Source: Streptococcus sp. oral taxon 058 str. F0407 (GTDB lineage: Bacteria; Bacillota; Bacilli; Lactobacillales; Streptococcaceae). From it: a stretch of DNA of 64,000 bases. Location of the stretch: assembly GCF_000235485.1 (NCBI RefSeq), contig NZ_JH378879.1, positions 33,715-97,714 on the forward strand, given 5' to 3'. Below, one piece after another: positions 38,211-45,276 of this stretch; position 1 is the first letter of the stretch; each line of letters starts with the position of its first letter. Both the position numbers and the translations under genes were made by a program. The notes beneath the pieces were generated by a model. It was given only the letters and a program-made list of their open reading frames with translations. It did no database searches and had not been told where the DNA came from.

Positions 38211-38444
38211 ATGGACAATATCATCGATGTGTCAATTCCCGTTGCAGAAGTGGTGGACAAGCATCCAGAAGTCTTGGAAATTCTAGTGGAGCTTGGTTTT
38301 AAACCACTTGCTAATCCCTTGATGCGAAATACTGTCGGTCGTAAGGTATCGCTCAAACAGGGTTCGAAGCTCGAAGGAACTCCTATGGACAAGATTGTCC
38401 GCACACTGGAAGCGAATGGTTACGAAGTGATTGGATTAGACTAA
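38211..38444 (+). CDS. DUF1858 domain protein
   Basis: 77 residues from the ATG at 38,211, placed after GGAGG at 38,201; the long frame extending upstream runs through the BOX repeat and is not coding. DUF1858 is a small helical domain (VAEVVDKHPEVLEILVELGF) often fused to or encoded beside hemerythrin/DUF438 proteins, as here, where the stop overlaps the next start (TAATG). In related proteins a CxxC motif follows; this version has none. Proposed link: redox or nitric-oxide sensing together with the DUF438 protein. Confidence 0.85.
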   Translation: MDNIIDVSIPVAEVVDKHPEVLEILVELGFKPLANPLMRNTVGRKVSLKQGSKLEGTPMDKIVRTLEANGYEVIGLD

Positions 38445-39778
38445 TGGCAGATGAACGGATTCATATCCTACGGGATATTTTGTTAGAATTGCACAATGGC
38501 GCCTCTCCTGAGTCAGTTCAGGAGCGTTTTGATGCGACCTTTACGGGTGTGTCAGCCATTGAGATTTCCCTCATGGAACACGAGCTGATGAACTCAGACT
38601 CAGGTGTCACCTTTGAAGATGTCATGGAACTCTGTGATGTCCATGCTAATCTTTTTAAAAATGCTGTTAAGGGTGTCCAAGTAGAGGATACCGAGCATCC
38701 TGGCCACCCCGTTCGCGTCTTCAAGGATGAAAATCTGGCTCTCCGTGCTGCCTTGATTCGCATTCGGAGATTGTTAGATACCTATGAGTCTATGGAAGAC
38801 GAGGAAATGCTGACAGAGATGCGTAAGGGTTTGGTTCGTCAAATGGGGCTTTTGGGGCAATTTGATACCCACTACCAACGCAAGGAAGAGCTCTTTTTCC
38901 CCATCATGGAGCGCTATGGTCACGATTCACCTCCCAAAGTCATGTGGGGGGTGGATGACCAGATCAGGGAACTCTTTCAAACAGCCCTAACGACAGCTAA
39001 GTCACTACCAGAAGTGTCGATTAGCAGTGTAAAGGAAACCTTCGAAGCTTTTGCGACAGAGTTTGAAAGTATGATTTTCAAGGAAGAGTCTATCCTTCTC
39101 ATGATTCTCCTTGAGTCTTTCACCCAGGATGACTGGATTCAGATTGCGGAGGAGAGCGATGCCTACGGCTATGCCATCATCCGTCCGTCAGAGAAATGGG
39201 TTCCAGAACGCCAGAGTTTTGTTGAGGAAAAGAGTGAAGTGGAGTCCGTGGAACTAGACACTGCTGAAGGCCAAGTGCAACAAGTTATCGATACGCCAGA
39301 AGGCCAGTTCACCATTACCTTTACTCCTAAGGAAAAGGAAGCAGTGCTGGACCGCCATAGTCAACAGGCTTTTGGGAATGGCTATCTCTCGGTCGAGCAG
39401 GCCAACCTCATCCTCAATCACCTCCCTATGGAGATTACCTTTGTCAATAAAGACAATATTTTCCAGTATTACAATGACAATGCACCAGCTGATGAGATGA
39501 TTTTCAAACGGACACAGTCCCAAGTTGGGCGCAATGTTGAACTCTGCCATCCGCCCAAGTACCTAGAAAAGGTGAAGGCCGTTATGAAAGGTCTTCGTGA
39601 AGGAGTCAAGGACAAGTATGAAATGTGGTTCAAGTCTGATTCGCGAGGCAAGTTTGTCCACATCACCTACGCTGCAGTACACGATGAGAACGGAGAATTC
39701 CAAGGCGTGCTAGAGTATGTTCAGGATATCCAGCCCTACCGAGAGATTGATACGGACTACTTCCGTGGATTAGAATAA
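38444..39778 (+). CDS. DUF438-hemerythrin-PAS protein
   Basis: 444 residues. Three modules: an N-terminal DUF438 domain (about 1-90, LRDILLELHNGASPESVQERF); a hemerythrin-like HHE domain (about 95-235) with the di-iron ligands in FDTHYQRKEELFFPIMERYGH and FKEESILLMILLESF; and a C-terminal PAS domain (about 315-440, MEITFVNKDNIFQYYNDNAPADEM, VLEYVQDIQPY). Such proteins bind iron and have been linked to oxygen, nitric oxide or iron-sulfur-cluster stress. It overlaps the DUF1858 gene by one base. Ligands appear mostly intact, but one canonical HHE histidine position is replaced by Glu, so activity should be checked. Confidence 0.88.
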   Translation: MADERIHILRDILLELHNGASPESVQERFDATFTGVSAIEISLMEHELMNSDSGVTFEDVMELCDVHANLFKNAVKGVQVEDTEHPGHPVRVFKDENLALRAALIRIRRLLDTYESMEDEEMLTEMRKGLVRQMGLLGQFDTHYQRKEELFFPIMERYGHDSPPKVMWGVDDQIRELFQTALTTAKSLPEVSISSVKETFEAFATEFESMIFKEESILLMILLESFTQDDWIQIAEESDAYGYAIIRPSEKWVPERQSFVEEKSEVESVELDTAEGQVQQVIDTPEGQFTITFTPKEKEAVLDRHSQQAFGNGYLSVEQANLILNHLPMEITFVNKDNIFQYYNDNAPADEMIFKRTQSQVGRNVELCHPPKYLEKVKAVMKGLREGVKDKYEMWFKSDSRGKFVHITYAAVHDENGEFQGVLEYVQDIQPYREIDTDYFRGLE

Positions 39779-39787
39779 GGAGAATCA

Positions 39788-40042
39788 ATGAGTTACGAAC
39801 AAGAATTTATGAAGGAATTTGAGGCCTGGGTTAATACCCAGATCATGATCAACGACATGGCGCACAAGGAAAGTCAAAAGGTCTACGAAGAAGACCAAGA
39901 CGAGCGTGCCAAAGATGCCATGATTCGCTACGAGAGTCGCTTGGATGCCTACCAGTTCTTGCTGGGTAAGTTTGAAAATTTCAAAGCAGGCAAGGGATTT
40001 CATGATTTGCCAGAGGGCTTGTTTGGTGAGAGAAACTATTAA
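39788..40042 (+). CDS. DUF1912 family protein
   Basis: 84 residues, highly charged and predicted helical (MSYEQEFMKEFEAWVNTQIMINDMA..., YESRLDAYQFLLGKFENF). It matches the DUF1912 family, almost confined to streptococci, with no known function. It starts 9 nt after the DUF438 gene, with AAGGAG overlapping that gene's end, so it shares the transcript. The stop is followed by an A/T-rich gap. Confidence 0.85.
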   Translation: MSYEQEFMKEFEAWVNTQIMINDMAHKESQKVYEEDQDERAKDAMIRYESRLDAYQFLLGKFENFKAGKGFHDLPEGLFGERNY

Positions 40043-40057
40043 AATGAATATCCTTTC

Positions 40058-40124
40058 TTGATTTTTTCTCAAAATCTTGATAGAATATCTTTATTAAATC
40101 CTTGTCAGAGCAGGGATTTTTTAT
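40058..40124 (+). promoter_or_regulatory. Possible promoter plus terminator-like hairpin before the HhH gene
   Basis: TTGATT (40,058-40,063), 17-nt spacer, TAGAAT (40,081-40,086), followed within about ten bases by a hairpin AAATCCTTG / CAGGGATTT and TTTTTT (40,097-40,123). The hairpin either ends the upstream operon or attenuates this promoter. Confidence 0.45.
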
Positions 40125-40139
40125 TGAAAGGATTTTATC

Positions 40140-40535
40140 ATGTCAAAGAAACTCCAACGTAAAAAACAATTGCGAAATAGCCTTCGTCGTTCAGGTGCAT
40201 TTTCAACTACAGTGACCAAAGTTGTCGAAGAGACCAAAAAAGTGGTGAAACATGCGGAAAAATCTGCCAGCCAAGCAGGAAAAGTTGTCTCTAAAAAAGT
40301 GGAACAAGCAGTAGAAGCGACCAAGGAACAAGCTCAAAAAGTGGCGAATTCAGTAGAAGATTTCGCAGCTACTTTGGGTGGTCTCTCATTAGATCGCGCT
40401 AAGACTTTCTATGATGAAGGCATCAAGTCAGCTTCTGACTTCAAAAACTGGACTGAAAAAGAACTTCTTGCCTTGAAAGGAATCGGCCCAGCTACCATCA
40501 AGAAATTGAAAGAAAACGGCATCAAGTTCAAGTAA
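40140..40535 (+). CDS. Small basic protein with C-terminal helix-hairpin-helix
   Basis: 131 residues. The first ~80 residues are a Lys/Ala/Val-rich amphipathic helix reminiscent of histone-like or LEA repeats (VVEETKKVVKHAEKSASQAGK). The C-terminal ~37 residues carry a helix-hairpin-helix (TEKELLALKGIGPATIKKL), a non-specific DNA- or RNA-binding motif of the ComEA/RuvA type. GAAAGGA supports the start. The same C-terminal module, at 28 of 37 positions, ends the 413-residue protein at 42,856. Probably nucleoid-associated (inference). Confidence 0.8.
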   Translation: MSKKLQRKKQLRNSLRRSGAFSTTVTKVVEETKKVVKHAEKSASQAGKVVSKKVEQAVEATKEQAQKVANSVEDFAATLGGLSLDRAKTFYDEGIKSASDFKNWTEKELLALKGIGPATIKKLKENGIKFK

Positions 40536-40548
40536 TCTTTCTTGTCCC

Positions 40549-40577
40549 TTGCATTTCCGCCAAAAACTTGCTACAAT
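40549..40577 (+). promoter_or_regulatory. Promoter of the T-box transcript
   Basis: TTGCAT (40,549-40,554), 17-nt spacer, extended -10 TGCTACAAT (40,569-40,577). Confidence 0.8.
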
Positions 40578-40583
40578 AAAGCC

Positions 40584-40800
40584 ATCAGAGGTGTTTTGAA
40601 TCCCACATTTTACAGAAAGTGGCGGCGCTGAGAAGTCCACAAATGTGTCAAAACTAGTTGCTGATAGATGAAAATGAAATAAAAGTGTCTTTGTATATCC
40701 TTCAAAGACAAGAGTTGCGGGCATCTCTGCCCGAAATTGGGTGGTACCGCGGATAACACATTCGTCCCTGTCATGTAGATGGCAGGGGCATTTTTTTATG
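40584..40800 (+). ncRNA. T-box riboswitch, probably valine-specific
   Basis: All landmarks of a T-box leader are present. Stem I is closed by GTTTTGA/TCAAAAC and CACATTT/AAATGTG, with the AG-bulge region CAGAAAGTGG and GCTGAGAA. The T-box sequence TTGGGTGGTACCGCGGA (40,737-40,753) pairs with the uncharged tRNA acceptor end. The terminator CCCTGTCAT/ATGGCAGGG with a T-run ends at 40,797. The 3' side of stem I offers GTC (40,647-40,649) as specifier, a valine codon, which fits valS. The directly downstream gene is a GNAT acetyltransferase; valS itself is now at 45,277. Confidence 0.9.
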
Positions 40801-40817
40801 GAAAGTGAGGGCTGAAG

Positions 40818-41384
40818 ATGGAGCGAGCACAATTACCAGAACGTATAGAAACCGAACGTCTCGTTTTACGAGTCCGCACAGTTGCTGATGCCGAGAATAT
40901 TCATGCCTACGCTAGTTTGCCAGAGGTCGCCTATCCAGCAGCATTTCACCCCGTCAAGACCTTGGAAGATGAGATTTATTATTTGGAGCATATCCTTCCT
41001 GAGCGCAATCAAAAGGGAAATCTCCCAGCAGGCTATGGAATTGTCGTTAAAGGAACCGATAAAGTCATTGGTTCTGTTGATTTCAATCACCGCCACCAAG
41101 ATGATGTTCTTGAGATTGGCTATACCTTGCACCCAGACTATTGGGGTAGAGGATATGTACCAGAAGCAGCGCGTGCCTTGATTGACCTAGGTTTTAAAGA
41201 ATTGGGTCTTCACAAGATTGAACTGGTCTGCTTTGGCTACAATATCCAAAGTCAACGAGTTGCTGAGAAGCTTGGTTTCACTCTTGAAGCTAGAATCCGG
41301 GGCCGCAAAGATGCCCAAGGAAACCGCTGTGACAGTCTCATATACGGCTTGCTGAGGAGTGAGTGGGGGAGTTTAAACTGTTAG
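40818..41384 (+). CDS. GNAT family N-acetyltransferase (RimJ/RimL-like)
   Basis: 188 residues. Acetyl-CoA-dependent acetyltransferase of the RimJ/RimL branch: TERLVLRVRTVADAENIHAY start, VIGSVDFN, IGYTLHPDYWGRGYVPEAARALI (the acetyl-CoA pyrophosphate loop is GRGYVPEA) and NIQSQRVAEKLGF. The substrate is unknown; relatives modify ribosomal proteins or antibiotics. It is the first gene behind the valine T-box, as in S. pneumoniae where it precedes valS. The last residues (SEWGSLNC) look altered at the junction with the accessory region, and its end overlaps the EcsC-like frame. Confidence 0.88.
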   Translation: MERAQLPERIETERLVLRVRTVADAENIHAYASLPEVAYPAAFHPVKTLEDEIYYLEHILPERNQKGNLPAGYGIVVKGTDKVIGSVDFNHRHQDDVLEIGYTLHPDYWGRGYVPEAARALIDLGFKELGLHKIELVCFGYNIQSQRVAEKLGFTLEARIRGRKDAQGNRCDSLIYGLLRSEWGSLNC

Positions 41385-42487
41385 TTGAACTATTCGAGAA
41401 AATAGAACAGTTGGGATGTATTGAAGAATTTCGAAAGCGAGGAAAAAGTAAGGTTATGGAAGATGTTTTAGATAAAAAGGAAATAGACTCTTTAGATAGA
41501 TTAAACAATCGCTATGAAATACTTACAAAGCCAAGCCACTTAGCAAAATTGGGAGAACGAGTAGCAGAAATTATTCCAAATGGAGTAAAAGAAATTATTG
41601 GAGGTGTTGGAAACTCTATTTCGGAACAACAAATCTACATACAAGCCATGGAACAAATCTCTAATGGTTTTAAAATAATTGAAGAACAAGCTGCTAAATT
41701 ATCGGTTAGCAATCAAAAGATAGTTGAAAATCTTCAAAAGTACGGAAAGTTAGATAGTTATCAAGATATTCCAAAACTTCGAAGTTATGAAATTTCAAAA
41801 GCTGTGGATGATTTCCGAACTCTGAATTTGATTACTGCCTTTATAGAAGGTGGTGGAACTGGATATTTTGGTTTTGCAGGTCTTCCTTTTAATCTTATTT
41901 TAAGTACCTTTATTTATTTTAGAGCTGTTCAATCCATTGCCATGTATTATGGATATGATGTAAAAAATGATAACGAGGAACTTATTATTGCAAATTCAGT
42001 TTTTGTTAACGCTCTAAGTCCAGCAAAATCAGATATAAATAATGAACTATCCGCTGTAATTACCAAAGTAATGCTAATGAGTAAAGCTACTATTATTAGA
42101 GAAACTTCGAAAAAAACTTGGTCTGACATGGCTGCCAGAAGAGGAATTCCATTACTTCTTACACAAATGAGAGCCTTGTCTCATAAAAGTGCTGCTAAAG
42201 CGTTAGAAAAGGCAGGAGAGAAAGGAATTGAAAATATAATATTTAAAGAAACTTTTGAGTTGCTTGGAAAAAAATTAACTAAAAATATTATAAAAAAATC
42301 TATCCCCTTTGTTTCTGCTGGAATTGGTGCATTACTGGATACTGCCCAAATGAAAATGGTATTAGAGTATGCTGATATTTTTTACCAAAAACGTTTTATT
42401 GTAGAAAAGGAATCACGCATACGTTCATTAATGGAACAGGAAGAAAATTCTGTTATTGAAGCCGAGTTTATAGAATTAGATAACTAG
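41363..42487 (+). CDS. EcsC family protein
   Basis: 374 residues from GTG at 41,363 (GAGGAG just upstream); the true start could be a later codon, since the first ~30 residues overlap the acetyltransferase gene. The region from about 120 to 300 matches the EcsC family: VDDFRTLNLITAFIEGGGTGYFGFAGLPFNL, FRAVQSIAMYYGYD. The glycine-rich hydrophobic hairpin suggests peripheral membrane association. EcsC-family proteins are of unknown function, named after the third gene of the Bacillus ecs operon, but occur in many genomic islands. Base composition is AT-rich compared with the acetyltransferase. It is the first inserted gene between the T-box unit and the remnant valS start. Confidence 0.75.
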   Translation: MGEFKLLVELFEKIEQLGCIEEFRKRGKSKVMEDVLDKKEIDSLDRLNNRYEILTKPSHLAKLGERVAEIIPNGVKEIIGGVGNSISEQQIYIQAMEQISNGFKIIEEQAAKLSVSNQKIVENLQKYGKLDSYQDIPKLRSYEISKAVDDFRTLNLITAFIEGGGTGYFGFAGLPFNLILSTFIYFRAVQSIAMYYGYDVKNDNEELIIANSVFVNALSPAKSDINNELSAVITKVMLMSKATIIRETSKKTWSDMAARRGIPLLLTQMRALSHKSAAKALEKAGEKGIENIIFKETFELLGKKLTKNIIKKSIPFVSAGIGALLDTAQMKMVLEYADIFYQKRFIVEKESRIRSLMEQEENSVIEAEFIELDN

Positions 42488-42740
42488 AAAGGACACACAC
42501 ATGTCTAAAGAACTTTCACCTAAATACAATCCAGACGAGGTTGAGGTTGGTCGTTAACAAAACAACTTCAAGAAGATGTTCTCAAGACTCAAAGAGTTCA
42601 AAATTCTAAACCTTTTTCGATCGTGATTCCCACCACCAAACATTACTTATAAACTCCACTTTGGTCACGCTTGGGACTTAATCTTGCGTCCGTAAAAAAT
42701 GCATATAAAATTTTGACACACTTTTTCTATAACCTTCAAA
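42484..42740 (+). pseudogene. valS: Decayed duplicate of the valS 5' end
   Basis: Starting with the same upstream block CTAGAAAGGACACACACATG, the sequence parallels the first ~85 codons of the functional valS at 45,277. It reads MSKELSPKYNPDEVEVGR and then hits a stop at 42,555-42,557. Recognisable islands continue out of frame: ATTCCCACCACCAAAC, GGTCACGCTTGGGA, CCGTAAAAAATGCAT and a TTTTGACACACTTT segment. After about 42,740 similarity is lost. It marks the former position of valS, directly downstream of its T-box unit. The 368-nt gap between the EcsC-like gene and 42,856 holds this remnant and otherwise nothing I can identify. Confidence 0.88.
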
Positions 42741-42855
42741 GTAAACAAGCTACAGAGGAACTGGAATTCTCCATTAAAGCCTGTATCTGAGACTGTAAGG
42801 ATATCTAAGGCAGTTTAGTCGGGTCTATTGAAGACTGAATTAAAGGAGAAAATAG

Positions 42856-44097
42856 ATGACTAAAAAGAAAAATAGAAAAAAAGAATTAAAACGCCAGCAA
42901 AAGTTGGACATCAAAGTTATTTCTGAAGAAGAGGCTGCTTGGACAGAAATAATGGCTAAAAAACCAACTTTTGTAGAACGTCGAAAAATTCAAAATTTCG
43001 ATGAACAAAATACCGCAATGGTTCAATATGCTGAAGAGCATGGAGAGTTTCCAGATGTTCAGCAAATCAATTACCAACTAAAAAATAGAATTTTTGACTG
43101 GAATCAGGACAATGCTTTATTCAGAGAAGCCATGCATACTCCAAATACACAGAAGCGAAATAAACTGTTAAAGCAAGTTTTAAAGATCAATCCAAATTAT
43201 TTTGCTGCTGATTTCCATCTATTCTTATCAGAAGTTGAAGATTTTGATCTACAAACTTTTAAAAAAGTATTGGAGTTTGAAACTCTAGTTTTAGAAAAAT
43301 GGAAAATTAACGGATACAATAGTTGGAACATTTTTGAAGCACGCCCTATTCTAACTGCTCTTATGTTTCTAATTGAGTATTATATGACAGAAAAATTTTA
43401 TTATAAGGCTTTGGAATTGGTTAACTTATACTTAAGTAAGCGACCAGAACGGTTCCCGCCTAATTTTGTTTTCTGTATGCTTTCCTTGTATCATATTACT
43501 GGTCAGGAACTAAAGGTTGAGCGCTTCTATCGTGAAGAATTGAATAAAGGAAAACGGGATGATACCATCCTCATTCATGCTATTATCTCTGCTTTTGCTC
43601 AAGGAAAGATTGAGGAGGCAAGTCAGCTATTTGCAAAATTAGTGGAAATCAATGATGAAGCCGTTGAATTCTTTATAGAGGAAGATTGGCACTTCAAAAT
43701 TTTAGACATAGAAGAGCAAGAATTCTATTTTCCAAACTCGGTTGAATCGCTACAAGCTAGTTTATATTTTCTGCTTGAGTATTTACAAGAAAACATTATT
43801 TTAACAGAATTTTTAACAAACGAGGCGAAAAAGTTCCGTCGTAAACCAGTATCTTCGAATCGTTCTAGGATGATAAAAAATTTATCCGAGGTAACCGACT
43901 GGCACTCCTTTATGAACGAGGAAAAAATGAAGGAAATTCGGATGGATCTTGTTCGCATTTTTGTAGAAAACAGGATCCGTACATCTGCAGATTTTAAAAA
44001 ATGGACCGAAAAAGAAGTTCTTGCTTTGAAGGGAATTGGTCCCGCTACCGTTCAAAAACTGAAAGAAAACGGTATAAGGTTTAAGGACGAGAAGTAA
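42856..44097 (+). CDS. TPR-like helical protein with C-terminal helix-hairpin-helix
   Basis: 413 residues. The N-terminus is very basic (MTKKKNRKKELKRQQKLD). The middle (about 95-300) is helical with TPR-like spacing and aromatic/Leu pattern (KVLKINPNYFAADFHLFLSE, YYMTEKFYYKALELVNLYLSK, FCMLSLYHITGQELKVERFYREEL). The last ~37 residues are a helix-hairpin-helix (EKEVLALKGIGPATVQKL) nearly identical to the C-terminus of the 131-residue protein at 40,140. AAGGAGAA supports the start. It is AT-rich and lies downstream of the valS remnant. A fusion of a TPR protein with a resident DNA-binding tail is suggested; function unknown. Confidence 0.7.
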   Translation: MTKKKNRKKELKRQQKLDIKVISEEEAAWTEIMAKKPTFVERRKIQNFDEQNTAMVQYAEEHGEFPDVQQINYQLKNRIFDWNQDNALFREAMHTPNTQKRNKLLKQVLKINPNYFAADFHLFLSEVEDFDLQTFKKVLEFETLVLEKWKINGYNSWNIFEARPILTALMFLIEYYMTEKFYYKALELVNLYLSKRPERFPPNFVFCMLSLYHITGQELKVERFYREELNKGKRDDTILIHAIISAFAQGKIEEASQLFAKLVEINDEAVEFFIEEDWHFKILDIEEQEFYFPNSVESLQASLYFLLEYLQENIILTEFLTNEAKKFRRKPVSSNRSRMIKNLSEVTDWHSFMNEEKMKEIRMDLVRIFVENRIRTSADFKKWTEKEVLALKGIGPATVQKLKENGIRFKDEK

Positions 44098-44128
44098 TTG
44101 TTTATTGAAGGGAGGAGGTGGAATTGTC

Positions 44129-45130
44129 TTGAATGAAATTTCTAATTTCATCCTGTATACTACACCAAATGGCGATGTTCAGTTAGATATTCTTTTACAA
44201 GATGAAAATCTTTGGTTGACTCAAAAAGGTCTTGCAGAGCTCTTTGGAGTTGAGCGAAGTGTCATTACAAAGCACTTGAAAAACATTTATGATAGTGGAG
44301 AGTTGGATAAGATATCAACTTGTGCAAAATTTGCACAGGTTCAACAAGAGGGAAATAGATCTGTCCGGCGTGAACTTGAGTATTACAATCTGGATGCTAT
44401 CATTTCAGTTGGTTACCGTGTAAATTCCAGTAAGGCTACTCAATTTAGAATTTGGGCGACCAACACCTTGAAAGAATTTATCATCAAAGGTTTTGTTTTA
44501 AATGATGAACGATTGAAACAAGGACAGACAGTTTTCGGACAAGATTATTTCCGTGAACTTTTAGAACGAATTCGCTCTATTCGTTCTAGCGAGCGCCGAA
44601 TCTACCAGCAAATTACGGACATCTTTGCCGAATGTGCCATAGATTATGATAGAAACTCTGATATTACTAAAAACTTCTATGCTATGGTACAAAATAAATT
44701 TCATTATGCAATTACTGGAAGTACTGCTGCAGAAATTATCTATCAGCAAGCCGATGCAAGTAAGGAAAAAATGGGATTAACTACTTGGAAGAATGCACCT
44801 GATGGACGAGTGCTCAAATCAGATGTAACGGTAGCCAAAAACTATCTGCAAGAAAAAGAAATCCGACAACTAGAGCGAACAGTTACAGCCTACTTTGATT
44901 ATATCGAGGGTTTGGTTGAGCGCCGTAATACTTTTACTATGCGAGGATTGGCAGATAGTATTGATCGTTTTTTATCTTTTAATGAATATGAAATCTTAGA
45001 AGGAAAAGGAAGTATTTCCGAGAGACAAGCAGACTCCAAAGCTATCCAGGAGTACGAAAAATTTAACCAAACTCAAAAAATCATCTCGGACTTTGATAAA
45101 CATATTCTGAAGATAATGAGAGAGAGTTAA
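44129..45130 (+). CDS. RhuM family protein
   Basis: 333 residues from a TTG at 44,129, ten bases after GGAGGAGG; an upstream in-frame TTG at 44,105 precedes that site and is less likely. RhuM-family hallmarks: N-terminal QLDILLQDENLWLTQKGLAELFGVERSVITKHLKNI (winged-helix-like), EYYNLDAIISVGYRVNSSKATQFRIWATNTLKEFIIKGFVLN, and FRELLERIRSIRSSERRIYQQITDIF. The family, named from a Salmonella pathogenicity-island gene, occurs in mobile and defence islands as solitary genes; the biochemical role is unknown, with nuclease-inhibitor or DNA-binding roles proposed. It adjoins the 413-residue gene (31 nt) and probably shares its transcript. Confidence 0.9.
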   Translation: MNEISNFILYTTPNGDVQLDILLQDENLWLTQKGLAELFGVERSVITKHLKNIYDSGELDKISTCAKFAQVQQEGNRSVRRELEYYNLDAIISVGYRVNSSKATQFRIWATNTLKEFIIKGFVLNDERLKQGQTVFGQDYFRELLERIRSIRSSERRIYQQITDIFAECAIDYDRNSDITKNFYAMVQNKFHYAITGSTAAEIIYQQADASKEKMGLTTWKNAPDGRVLKSDVTVAKNYLQEKEIRQLERTVTAYFDYIEGLVERRNTFTMRGLADSIDRFLSFNEYEILEGKGSISERQADSKAIQEYEKFNQTQKIISDFDKHILKIMRES

Positions 45131-45276
45131 TGTAAATCTAAGAGTTTGATTTGTAACGTGTTCATACAGTTTTTTTTGCTAAGAGAAAATTCTTATAGAA
45201 ACAAGATGTGTTGAATCAAAGTCTATCTCCGACATGCTAATTTTATTTAAAGATATAAACTAGAAAGGACACACAC

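Noticed and set aside
42713..42733. TTGACA ... TATAAC upstream of the TPR/HhH gene as a promoter
   Set aside because: The spacer is only nine bases, and the TTGACA-like stretch is explained as a decayed valS codon run (TTTTGATACGCTTT in the functional gene).
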